NCBI GenBank assembly: GCA_938015445.1
Contig: CALLPE010000016.1
Span: 1-64,000 of the forward strand
Source of the DNA: an uncultured Pirellulales bacterium
Lineage (GTDB): Bacteria; Planctomycetota; Planctomycetia; Pirellulales; Thermoguttaceae
Length of the DNA: 64,000 nt
Direction of reading: 5' to 3'
Under the pieces are notes generated by a model. It saw only the letters and a list, made by a program, of their open reading frames with translations, did not search any database and had not been told where the DNA came from. Positions 27,572 to 35,771 of this stretch are shown piece by piece (position 1 is the stretch's first letter; every line of letters starts with the position of its first letter). The translations under genes were made by a program, and so were the position numbers.

Positions 27572-29053
27572 ATGCCTCCCCTGCGCGCAATCTACAGCAC
27601 GTCACCGGTGGCTCTTCAAAGCCGAAGCAGACTAAGTCGCGCCCTGGCAATTTGTTACGTAATCGGCCTGGCCACTCTGCTCGCTGGGCTTTTGACCCAG
27701 TCGGCGCTGGCACAGCGCAGCCCATTTAGCGGTCGGCCTGTCTATCGCCCGGCACCAAGTCGGTACACGATTCCCCGCACCCCACCAATGGACTGGGAGG
27801 AAGATTACTACGACGAAGTCCCTTCGCGGGGCCGCGTTCCGGTCGCGTCTGGTTCCCGGGCGCCAGCACAGCGAGTCGGTTTTGCTGAGCAGACCGATTC
27901 GTGGGCCGTAGAAGGGGCATCGTGCGGCCCATCGGCAGCGGACTGCGACATCTACGAAACACCCGATTGGGACTACGCCTGGCCGGTGCGTCCGTTCTGG
28001 ACGAACTGGTGGGTACGGGCGGAATATCTGCTGTGGTGGACCGAAGGCTTCGACGTCCCCCCGCTGGTGACTACCAGTCCGCTTGGTACGCCATCGAACA
28101 CGGCCGGCGTACTGGGATATTCCAGCACCAGTGTATTGTTCGGCGGGCTAGTCAATACGGACCTCAACTCCGGCGGGAGAATTTCGTTCGGACATTGGTT
28201 CTCGCCGTGCCAGCAATGGGCGCTGGAGGGCAGCTATTTGGGGATAGGCCGGGAAACCACCCGGTTCCGTGGCGACAGCACCGATACGCCGATTCTGGCT
28301 CGCCCCTACGTGGACCTTTCCGAAAACACACAAGCAGCCCTGCTGGCGGCGTATCCGAACCTGTGGAGCGGCTCGTTGGCGGTGGATGCCTTCAGCGAAC
28401 TCCAGACCGCCGAGGCCATGCTCCGCCGCCGGTTGATCGACGATTGCCACCAAACGCTGGACTTTGTGGCTGGTTACCGCTTCGCCCGACTCTACGAAGG
28501 CTTGTGGATCGGCCAAACTTCGCGGTGGTTGTCGCAGCAGGGGCCGTGGGTGCAGAACACCACCGTTAGCATCTCGGATCGGTTTGTGACCGACAATCAG
28601 TTCCACGGAGCTCAGGTCGGCTTCGTGTTTCAGGAGCGAGTAGGCCGCTGGACCCTGGAAATGCTGGCCAAACTGGCACTGGGTGCCAATTACGGCGAGC
28701 TGAGCGTAGACGGAAGCACCACGGTCAGTGTTCCCGGCGGTGGAACGACCATCTATTCTGGCGGGCTGCTGGCCCAGGAAACCAACGAAGGCCTGCACAC
28801 GCGAAACGAACTGGCCTTCATACCCGAGCTGGGCATGACAGTGGGCTTCGACATCACCTGCCGTCTGCGTGCCACGGTGGGGTACACGTTTTTATATTGG
28901 AGCCGCGTGGTGCGGCCGGGCGGGGTGGTGGATTTGGATGCCTCTCAACTTCCGCCCGAAGAACCCGCCGGCCTGCGACGCCCGGCAGTGCGCTTCGTGG
29001 CCGACGACTACTGGGCCCAAGGCATAAACCTAGGCTTGGACTATCGGTTCTAA
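27572..29053 (+). CDS. BBP7-family outer membrane beta-barrel protein
   Basis: A 493-residue exported protein of a planctomycete-specific outer membrane barrel family. A long signal peptide (hydrophobic residues about 24-45, ending SALAQR) and a Pro/Arg/Tyr-rich linker are followed by the diagnostic WVRAEYLLWWTEG segment. Alternating beta strands then continue to a C-terminal LGLDYRF that ends in Phe, as usual for outer membrane barrels. The ATG at 27572 follows GAGGAG, while the frame open from 27425 is leader. It is transcribed divergently from the VWA gene. Pore or transport function is not known for the family. Confidence 0.85.
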   Translation: MPPLRAIYSTSPVALQSRSRLSRALAICYVIGLATLLAGLLTQSALAQRSPFSGRPVYRPAPSRYTIPRTPPMDWEEDYYDEVPSRGRVPVASGSRAPAQRVGFAEQTDSWAVEGASCGPSAADCDIYETPDWDYAWPVRPFWTNWWVRAEYLLWWTEGFDVPPLVTTSPLGTPSNTAGVLGYSSTSVLFGGLVNTDLNSGGRISFGHWFSPCQQWALEGSYLGIGRETTRFRGDSTDTPILARPYVDLSENTQAALLAAYPNLWSGSLAVDAFSELQTAEAMLRRRLIDDCHQTLDFVAGYRFARLYEGLWIGQTSRWLSQQGPWVQNTTVSISDRFVTDNQFHGAQVGFVFQERVGRWTLEMLAKLALGANYGELSVDGSTTVSVPGGGTTIYSGGLLAQETNEGLHTRNELAFIPELGMTVGFDITCRLRATVGYTFLYWSRVVRPGGVVDLDASQLPPEEPAGLRRPAVRFVADDYWAQGINLGLDYRF

Positions 29054-29214
29054 GCCATCCTGCTTGATGCAGCGAGTCGTCCCGGCCAACTGTCCGGCCG
29101 CCACGCGACGGCGCAGCAGCAACAAACCGACCGATACACGGGTAGATTCGGTCCGACAGGCAGACCGACCGCTCGGCACGCTGTCTGGCTGTACACCCTA
29201 CCCCGCAATAGACG

Positions 29215-30141
29215 CTATTCCACTGTCGCGGCAAATTGGCGCAGCTCTGCGGCGGTAGGCAAGGATGGTTGCGCCCCGAGGCGGGTGACCGAAAAAGCTC
29301 CTACCAGGTTCGCCTCGCGCACTGCGTCTTCCAATGCCATGCCACGGGCCAGCGCGCAGGCCAGCCCACCGTTGAAGGCATCGCCGGCGGCAGTGGTATC
29401 CTTGGCCTCGACTTTGTAAGCGGGAACAAGCACCTCGCGTCGCTGGTCGACTATCAGCGCCCCTTTGGCGCCCAAGGTGACGATCACACACCGTACGCCG
29501 CGCGACAATAAGTGCTTGGCGGCGTGGCGGGCAGACGATTCGTCGGTCACGGCGATGCCCGTTAGCAGCGACGCCTCCGACTCGTTGGGCGTCAGATAAC
29601 TAACACGGCCAAGCAGCGTGTCGGGCAGCGGCACGGCAGGTGCCGGATTGAGTATCACCGCGACATCGGCCTGGGCGGCGATCTCGGCGGCCCGCTCCAC
29701 ACACTCCAGCGGCACTTCCAGTTGCAGCATCAGCACGTCGGCAGCGCGGATGGCCTCGGCCGCCATTTGAATTTCCGCAGCGGTCAAGGCGTGGTTTGCG
29801 CCCGACGCCACCGAAATCGAATTTTCACCGTGCCGATCGACCATTATCAGTGCTACGCCGGTGGCATGGTTCGGATCGCGCAACACATAGGATGTGTCGA
29901 TTCCCTCGCGCTGATAATTCTCGATCGACTGCTGGCCGAACATGTCCTGGCCCACCTTGGCGATTAGTATCACCTCTGCCCCTAACCGGGCAGCGGCCAC
30001 CGCTTGGTTGGCTCCTTTGCCGCCGGCAGCCATGACGAACTGCCCTCCGGTAACGGTTTCTCCCGGCGCCGGTATCCGCTGGCTTTTGACCACCATATCG
30101 ACGTTCACGCTGCCGAGAACTGCTATTTTGGGTTTTTTCAT
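29215..30141 (-). CDS. rbsK: Ribokinase
   Basis: Phosphorylates D-ribose to ribose-5-phosphate in the cytoplasm. The 308-residue PfkB-family protein has the N-terminal substrate motif GSVNVDMV and the GGKGANQAVAAARLG signature. The C-terminal ATP/catalytic motif reads DTTAAGDAFNGGL, with the catalytic Asp in AAGD (one Gly of the usual DTTGAGD is Ala). The ATG at 30141 was chosen; the extra 19 residues upstream are not family-like. It lies 91 bp behind a GRP-type sugar transporter on the same strand, which supports a ribose uptake/phosphorylation pair. Confidence 0.92.
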   Translation of the reverse strand: MKKPKIAVLGSVNVDMVVKSQRIPAPGETVTGGQFVMAAGGKGANQAVAAARLGAEVILIAKVGQDMFGQQSIENYQREGIDTSYVLRDPNHATGVALIMVDRHGENSISVASGANHALTAAEIQMAAEAIRAADVLMLQLEVPLECVERAAEIAAQADVAVILNPAPAVPLPDTLLGRVSYLTPNESEASLLTGIAVTDESSARHAAKHLLSRGVRCVIVTLGAKGALIVDQRREVLVPAYKVEAKDTTAAGDAFNGGLACALARGMALEDAVREANLVGAFSVTRLGAQPSLPTAAELRQFAATVE

Positions 30142-30232
30142 GGGCGAAGCCTTGTTGCTGTTACCAAACCGCGCAGCGCCTTTGTTGCTGGGTTGCACTC
30201 ACGGCTCCAAACATCGGATTGAACCGCTTGGC

Positions 30233-31240
30233 TCAGGCGGTTCGGGCGATGATGATCACCGCCAAACCAATCAGATAGCAAGCGAACATCGCCGCCAGTA
30301 GCAGTTGGGTTTTTTGGGAGCCGGTCTTGAACTCGCGCCAAATGAACACGCCCCACAGTGCGGCTACCAGTGTGGCGCCCTGCCCTAACCCGTACGAAAT
30401 GGCAAATCCGGCCTGCCCGCTGGCGATAATGCTGAAGGTCATTCCTACTTGCCAGATCATCCCGCCGACGACACCCCAAAGATGATCTAAGAAACTTCCG
30501 CGGAAGTAGTGCCCATAAGTTACAGGCTGGCCTTCCACCGGCTTGTACATGATTACGGTGTTGAACAGGAAGTTGCTCACCAGAATTCCCAGCGAGAAAA
30601 GTACTACGGCGGCATAGGGGCTAAGCTTGCCAGCCGGTATGGCGGCGAACTTTTCGGATTCGGGCATGGAAGCCGCCACGCACAGGTAAAACGTCCCCAT
30701 CAGCAAACCGCAAAGAACCGAAAGCACCAAGCCTTTAGCGCTAGTGGACTTGCTGGTGCCGGGTAAGGTGCGGTAGGCCACCGCGTTGAGCACGATCGCC
30801 GCGGCCACCAGCGCCACGCCCAAAAACAACAGTAGCGGATTGCCCGTCGCCTCGCGGATGTAGTTCACCAGCACTCCGACGACCAGCGCCATTCCAATTC
30901 CCACGGGAAAGGCCACCGACATGCCGGCAATAGCTATTGCGGCTACTAGCAGGATGTTGGCCAAGTTGAAGATCACTCCGCCCAGCAACGCCAGGATGAT
31001 GTTAGTTGCCTCGGCCTGCTGGAGGTTCGCTAGGAAGGCTTGTCCTTGCGTGCCTGTGCTGCCCAGCGTGAAAGCGAAGATCAGCGCCATGAGCATGACG
31101 CCGATTACGTAGTCCCAATAGAAAAGCTCGAAGCGCCAAGTCCTGCCGGCCAATTTCTGCGTGTTGGCCCACGATCCCCAGCAAAGCATGGTGATTACAC
31201 AAAACACAACGGCGATTGCGTAGGATTCTAGCAGGAACAT
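30233..31240 (-). CDS. GRP/RhaT-like ten-helix sugar transporter
   Basis: A 335-residue inner-membrane protein with ten evenly spaced hydrophobic helices in the drug/metabolite transporter arrangement. It starts with an LCWGSWANTQKLAG helix typical of the glucose/ribose porter and ureide permease branches. There are no charged motifs of ABC or MFS carriers. The ATG at 31240 has GGAG nine bases upstream. It is the first gene of a two-gene unit with ribokinase, so ribose or a ribonucleoside is the likely cargo; that is an inference from context. Confidence 0.8.
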   Translation of the reverse strand: MFLLESYAIAVVFCVITMLCWGSWANTQKLAGRTWRFELFYWDYVIGVMLMALIFAFTLGSTGTQGQAFLANLQQAEATNIILALLGGVIFNLANILLVAAIAIAGMSVAFPVGIGMALVVGVLVNYIREATGNPLLLFLGVALVAAAIVLNAVAYRTLPGTSKSTSAKGLVLSVLCGLLMGTFYLCVAASMPESEKFAAIPAGKLSPYAAVVLFSLGILVSNFLFNTVIMYKPVEGQPVTYGHYFRGSFLDHLWGVVGGMIWQVGMTFSIIASGQAGFAISYGLGQGATLVAALWGVFIWREFKTGSQKTQLLLAAMFACYLIGLAVIIIARTA

Positions 31241-31598
31241 GTCGACGGTCTCCGCAGCGGCAAGGGACAGAGCGAATTATCAAGATGGTTGTTGCAGCGG
31301 CTCTTTGGGCAGCGTCGAGTTGTCGGCCAATATAGAGGTCGGTCGGCGGAACGTCAATTAAGGGCCGCTTGACAATGGAATTGGTTTGCGCAGGGCGACC
31401 ACGCACTAGCCCAACCTGGTCAAGATAAGCCAACCTGGCCCAAGATAACGATGGCTCGTTGCTGCAACAATTTGTGGTCCCGAATGGCCCAACCTATAAT
31501 TGAGCGTCAGGACTCGGCACGCTTCCAGCGACGGCTTGGTCGTTTGGCGTTGCTCGATCACTGTTTTGACTACAGCATTTATGTAAAGGGGTTACAGC
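31241..31598. other. Divergent intergenic region with a 20-bp repeat
   Basis: The 358 bp between the transporter and the isomerase-like gene carry the two-copy repeat listed at 31409. No gene seen. Confidence 0.4.
31409..31448 (+). repeat. Two 20-bp tandem units
   Basis: GCCCAACCTGGTCAAGATAA (31409-31428) is followed directly by a near-copy (31429-31448). A shorter related GCCCAACCTATAATTGAGCG occurs near 31487. Confidence 0.7.
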
Positions 31599-32486
31599 AT
31601 GGTGGGCAGAGTCGATCGTCGTGGGTTCGTGAAGAGTTCGGCAACAGTGGCAGCCGGACTTGGGGCTTTGCAGTTTGCGGTACCGCACGTGTGGGCCGCT
31701 CCGCTGGCCAAAGGCGCCCCCAGCGCCGAGAAACTCGGCTGGCGTCTGGGATGTCAGGCTTACAGTTTCAACCGATTCACCTTCTTCGAGGCGGTTGATA
31801 AGACGGCCTCGCTGGGACTGAAGTACATCGAAGCCTATCCGGGCCAAGTTCTTTACAAAGGCAGCAGCGCGCGGATGGGTCGAGACCTGACCGCTGACCA
31901 TCGCAAAGAGGTTCTGAAAAAATTGGCAGACTCGGGTGTGAAACTGGTCAACTTCGGCGTGGGCGGATGCGGCAGGGCGGATTTCGATTTCGCCAAAGAT
32001 ATGGGGATCGAAACGCTAGTGTCCGAGCCGGACTTCAAACTGCTCGACGAAGTCGACAAGCTGGTCGAGGAGTACGGCATCAACTTGGCTTTGCACAACC
32101 ATCCCAAGCCTTCGCGCTATTGGAACCCAGATACAGTGCTCGAACAATGCAAAGGCCGCAGCAAGCGCATCGGCGCCTGCGCCGACACGGGCCACTGGAT
32201 GCGTTCCGGACTGGTGCCACTGGAGTGCGTCAAGAAGCTGGAAGGGCGTATCATTTCGTTCCACTTCAAAGATCTGAACCAGATGGGCGGCGGGCACGAC
32301 GTACCCTGGGGCACCGGCAAAGGCGACGTCAAAGCCGTGCTGGCCGAAGTGTATCGCCAAGGACTAAAGGCCGTCTTCTCGATCGAATACGAACACAACT
32401 GGGAAAACTCGCTGCCGGAGATCGCCCAGTGCGTCGAGTTCTTCGAGCAAACAGCGGCGGAACTATTGGCCAAGAAAAAGTCATAA
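31599..32486 (+). CDS. Tat-exported sugar isomerase/epimerase-like TIM barrel (second)
   Basis: A 295-residue protein with a twin-arginine signal (DRRGFVKSS, hydrophobic stretch to about residue 34) and an AP-endonuclease-2-like TIM barrel. The segments GCQAYSFNRFTFFEAV, YIEAYPGQ, LALHNHPKPSRYW, ACADTGHW and ISFHFKDLN give the usual Glu/Asp/His metal ligands. Only distantly similar to the protein at 14650. The ATG at 31599 follows AAAGGGG. The last codons and stop are duplicated just downstream. It is probably part of extracytoplasmic keto-sugar metabolism; substrate unknown. Confidence 0.86.
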   Translation: MVGRVDRRGFVKSSATVAAGLGALQFAVPHVWAAPLAKGAPSAEKLGWRLGCQAYSFNRFTFFEAVDKTASLGLKYIEAYPGQVLYKGSSARMGRDLTADHRKEVLKKLADSGVKLVNFGVGGCGRADFDFAKDMGIETLVSEPDFKLLDEVDKLVEEYGINLALHNHPKPSRYWNPDTVLEQCKGRSKRIGACADTGHWMRSGLVPLECVKKLEGRIISFHFKDLNQMGGGHDVPWGTGKGDVKAVLAEVYRQGLKAVFSIEYEHNWENSLPEIAQCVEFFEQTAAELLAKKKS

Positions 32487-32523
32487 CCGGGTGGTGGCCA
32501 AGAAAAAGTCATAATCGGCTGGC
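32468..32523 (+). repeat. 28-bp tandem duplication over the isomerase stop codon
   Basis: Unit 1 (32468-32495) carries the TAA stop at 32484-32486. Unit 2 (32496-32523) is nearly identical, with GGCCAAGAAAAAGTCATAA shared by both. Confidence 0.8.
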
Positions 32524-32603
32524 CGTGGGTCGTCCCACGCCCGTTGTTCCGTAGACGCAAGCGGAGAAACGCCCGGTTTCGATTGACGGTTCCATGAAGG
32601 TTG

Positions 32604-32638
32604 AGGGCCAGGCTTGCCCCCCTGGCCCTTTCTTTTTT
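32604..32638 (+). terminator. Rho-independent terminator after the isomerase gene
   Basis: AGGGCCAG (32604-32611) pairs with CTGGCCCT (32622-32629) and is followed by a T-rich tail ending in six T residues (32633-32638). Confidence 0.85.
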
Positions 32639-33130
32639 GGCGGATTGCGACAAGTTGCTTTTGATCGCTTTTGACAAGCATTGCCCCGAGCAGCAGCCGG
32701 CTTTCCAGCCGTACTTCATTCGCCCTAGTGTTTGTGTGGTGCCGAAGTATGCAATGGTAACGTGACACTCGGCATCCTTGTGGTCAGGTAGCGGTGCACG
32801 ATGGGGCGGCTAATCAGACGAGAAGGCGTATACTGCTCTTTTGGGTATACACCGTGTACAAATTGGACTGGTAATTGTGACAACACACTGGACACTTTGG
32901 AAATGAGAATACGAGCGCTGCCTATTTTTTGGGCAATAACAGGCGTGATGAAATATGTTGCAGTGGTGCTGAAAACGTGTGCATTGTGCTATCAGTGACA
33001 TAAGTGCTTTCATTTAAGTAAGTTGCGAAGGGGCTTGACTGCATTGGTTTAATCGCGCGCGTGGCTGCCATGTCGTGGCAGCCGTTGGATAACTCAAGTC
33101 GCAGCTTGCAACCAAAAGGAGTAGCACGTC
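32639..33130. promoter_or_regulatory. Leader of the small RHH-like gene with palindromes and hairpin
   Basis: No gene. GTATAC palindromes at 32828-32833 and 32845-32850, the second continuing as ACC then GTGTAC, look like a dimeric operator. A perfect GGCTGCCA-TGTCG-TGGCAGCC hairpin sits at 33063-33083, 47 bases before the start codon. Confidence 0.4.
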
Positions 33131-33562
33131 ATGCACAATGCCCCGGTTGAAGTGTTGGAGCAGGAGATTCAGCAATTCAGCCAAAACCTTTACAAGGACA
33201 ACCCAGATTGGGTGACATTTTTCCGAGAAATACTCGGAAAGAACGGTATCGTCCGCCGGATGTTTCCCACGCGCGAAGCCCTGGCCGAGTTCGAAAAGAC
33301 CGAAACCTATCGGCAAATACTGGAAATGCTCACCGAGCTTCGTACCCGCGGCCCCGTCCCGCCGCGCGAGCAGGAACCCACTAAAGTTATTACCGTGCGA
33401 CTACCCTACAGCCTTTACGACGCGCTGTACGACGAGGCACACGAGTTGCATACCACGGTCAACAAACTGTGCGTCTCGAAGCTCTTGCAGTTCATCGACG
33501 GGAAGATGGTGCCCACGCGGCGCTCTGTGTCTTCTTTCCGACAGACGATCAAGGTCGATTGA
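33131..33562 (+). CDS. Small protein with C-terminal ribbon-helix-helix-like domain
   Basis: A 143-residue soluble protein. The N-terminal 75 residues are acidic and helical. The C-terminal segment TKVITVRLPYSLYDALYDEA followed by TTVNKLCVSKLLQFID has the strand-helix-helix pattern of Arc/CopG/HicB-like DNA-binding domains, suggesting a dimeric transcription factor. I do not recognise a named family for the N-terminal half. It has a strong AAAGGAG ribosome binding site and stands alone. Palindromes and a hairpin in its leader would suit autoregulation, which is inference. Confidence 0.65.
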   Translation: MHNAPVEVLEQEIQQFSQNLYKDNPDWVTFFREILGKNGIVRRMFPTREALAEFEKTETYRQILEMLTELRTRGPVPPREQEPTKVITVRLPYSLYDALYDEAHELHTTVNKLCVSKLLQFIDGKMVPTRRSVSSFRQTIKVD

Positions 33563-33663
33563 ACGGGCTTAGGCTTTTGACACGAACAATCTCTGCAACC
33601 GGCGCAAAATCTGTGCGACGAGTACAGCGGAGCTTGTGGCGGTTTGGCCTCGTTCGTGGCCAG

Positions 33664-33699
33664 GGGGTGGCACACAGCCGCGCCTGACGGTGCCACCCC
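33664..33699. other. Perfect 10-bp inverted repeat without T-run
   Basis: GGGGTGGCAC (33664-33673) and GTGCCACCCC (33690-33699) with a 16-base loop. It lies between the convergent ends of the RHH-like gene and the RNase P RNA gene. No T tract on either strand, so it is not a standard terminator. Confidence 0.6.
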
Positions 33700-33754
33700 G
33701 CCCACAGCGGCCGCAGGGAGCCACAGACGCTGGGCGCAGAACAGTTGGCGCATA

Positions 33755-34236
33755 AAAGAAGGCCCGGAGTGGGCCTATAAGCCGGGTTCTGTGCCCGAGC
33801 TTAACGCCCGGGCGACGGCCATTTATCTGGGAGGCCGATTGCTCGGCCCCTCGAGCGGTCTACCCGGAAGTCGATAGCGGACCGGACCAATCCGCGCCAG
33901 GGCTGCGACAACGCTTGCCGCAGCTACTGGACTGCTTCCTATTTGACCTTGCGCCGGGTGGGGTTTGCCTAGCCAGGCCGGTCACCCGACCTGCTGGTGA
34001 GCTCTTACCTCACCGTTTCACCCTTACCCCGCAGCCCCCTTTGGAACAGTCGTCCCGCAGGAGGGCAGCGTGGCGGTCTGCTTTCTGTTGCACTTTCCCT
34101 GACCTCGCGGTCGGTGGGCATTACCCACCACCCTGTCCTGCGGCGCCCGGACTTTCCTCCGGCCGCAGCGTTCATCGGGTCGATATGGCGACCAAACTCC
34201 GCGCGGCCAGCGGCCGTCCAGCCCACTCCGAGCCTC
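33755..34236 (-). ncRNA. rnpB: RNase P RNA (bacterial type A)
   Basis: Catalytic RNA that trims the 5' ends of tRNA precursors. On the minus strand the conserved GAGGAAAGTCCGGGC core appears at 34159-34145. The AGGGTGAAACGGTG segment complements plus-strand bases near 34010-34024, and ACAGAACCCGGCTTA lies at 33792-33778. The P1 helix closes the molecule: GGCTCGGAGTGGGC (34234-34221) pairs with GCCCACTCCGGGCC (33774-33761). A T-rich stretch follows P1. At about 480 bases it is somewhat longer than most bacterial examples. Ends are set from P1 and are approximate by a few bases. Confidence 0.95.
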
Positions 34237-34243
34237 TATAGTT

Positions 34244-34273
34244 ATTCGTACATGGCGGTGCCCGATATTGCAA
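34244..34273 (-). promoter_or_regulatory. Promoter for RNase P RNA
   Basis: On the minus strand TTGCAA (34273-34268), a 17-base spacer and TACGAAT (34250-34244) end about seven bases before the first base of P1, which is where a start site is expected. Confidence 0.55.
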
Positions 34274-34567
34274 GGTCGGCAAGCCTGCATACTCGGCTGT
34301 TGTCGCTGCGCAGCTTCTGTGTTAAGATTGCGACTTTCCCCCACTGGTCTTTGGCAGCGGCTCGACCTGTTTACAGGCGCGACGCAAATATTGCAACCCA
34401 GTGGCCGGAAGAAACCTGTGATTATCGCAACTGCTGTTGGCTTGCGGATCGGTCGGCCGCGTTGAGCCGGCGCAAACGCTTTCACACTTTTTGGTCGTCT
34501 GTCGGCACGGCGACGCGGCGGCGCGATCCGGATAACTAGCTGCCGACCAGCACGGAGGGTTCTCGCA

Positions 34568-35641
34568 ATGACAAACGGCGTAACCAAGAAGTTGTCTTTT
34601 CTCGACCGCTATTTGACGCTGTGGATTTTTCTGGCGATGGCTTTCGGAGTGGCTTTGGGCTACTTCGTGCCTGGTGTAGCGCATTTCATCGATGGGCTGA
34701 GGGTGGGCGAGACGACTAGCATCCCCATCGCCCTGGGCCTGATCCTCATGATGTATCCGCCTTTGGCCAAGGTCCGTTACGAGCAGGCCGGAAAGGTCTT
34801 TCAGGAAAAACGCCTGCTGGGCTTTTCGCTACTGATGAATTGGGTGGTCGGCCCAGTGTTCATGACTGCCTTGGCAATCATCTTCCTGCGGAATTATCCG
34901 GAGTACATGATCGGCGTGATTCTGGTCGGGCTGGCCCGCTGCATCGCCATGGTCATCGTGTGGAACGAGCTGGCAGGCGGCGACCGCGAGCTTGCCGTAG
35001 GACTGGTCGCCTTCAACGCCATCTTCCAGGTGTTGTTCTACGCGGTGTACATCTATCTGTTCATCACGCTGTTGCTCAATGCTTTAGGATTAGTCGAGGG
35101 CCTGGATGTCAGTGTATCGATCATAGACGCCGCCATAACAGTTTTCATTTACCTGGGAATTCCTTTTCTGGCTGGGTTGACCACGCGCTTCTCGCTGTTG
35201 CGCTGGAAAGGGTTGCACTGGTACGATACGACGTTCATCCCGCGGATCAGCCCGATTACACTGGTGGCGCTGCTGTTTACGATCGTGGTGATGTTCTCGC
35301 TTAAGGGCAAAGAGATCGTTGAGCGCCCCGGGGACGTGCTGCTGGTGGCTATTCCACTGACCATCTACTTCTTTGGCATGTGGTTCATAGCATTCTTTAT
35401 TGCGGCGAAGTTAAGGGCCGGCTATCAAAAGACCACGGCTGTGGCCTTTACGGCGGCTAGCAACGATTTCGAATTGGCCATCGCCGTGGCGGTGGCGATC
35501 TTTGGGCCCGCTTCCGGGCAGGCATTGGCCACGGTCGTGGGGCCTTTGCTGGAAGTCCCGGTGCTGATCAGCCTGGTTAACGTCGCGTTGTGGCTGCGCA
35601 GAAAATACTTTGCGCACGAAGCGCCTGTGGCGGAATCGTGA
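34568..35641 (+). CDS. ACR3-family arsenite efflux permease
   Basis: Inner-membrane carrier that expels arsenite (or antimonite). The 357-residue, ten-helix protein carries the family's functional stretches: [18 protein letters not shown] with the conserved cysteine, and [13 protein letters not shown] with the conserved glutamate. The N-terminal [20 protein letters not shown] is also characteristic. The ATG at 34568 follows GGAGGG. No arsR or arsenate reductase gene is beside it, so it is a solitary resistance gene. Its leader region includes the divergent RNase P RNA promoter. Confidence 0.93.
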   Translation: MTNGVTKKLSFLDRYLTLWIFLAMAFGVALGYFVPGVAHFIDGLRVGETTSIPIALGLILMMYPPLAKVRYEQAGKVFQEKRLLGFSLLMNWVVGPVFMTALAIIFLRNYPEYMIGVILVGLARCIAMVIVWNELAGGDRELAVGLVAFNAIFQVLFYAVYIYLFITLLLNALGLVEGLDVSVSIIDAAITVFIYLGIPFLAGLTTRFSLLRWKGLHWYDTTFIPRISPITLVALLFTIVVMFSLKGKEIVERPGDVLLVAIPLTIYFFGMWFIAFFIAAKLRAGYQKTTAVAFTAASNDFELAIAVAVAIFGPASGQALATVVGPLLEVPVLISLVNVALWLRRKYFAHEAPVAES

Positions 35642-35771
35642 AAGCCGGGTCGGGAGCCGACAGCCTGGGGCCGAGTTTCGCAGCCGTGGGGCGCAGCTTG
35701 GCACGAAGCGCTACTTAAATTACAGCAAACCACGCGACGGTAACTGCACACCGCCGCTGCTGTGCCAGCCG

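Noticed and set aside
33754-33775. Separate terminator hairpin after rnpB
   Set aside because: The stem-forming bases are the 3' strand of the P1 helix of RNase P RNA itself, so a separate hairpin is not needed.
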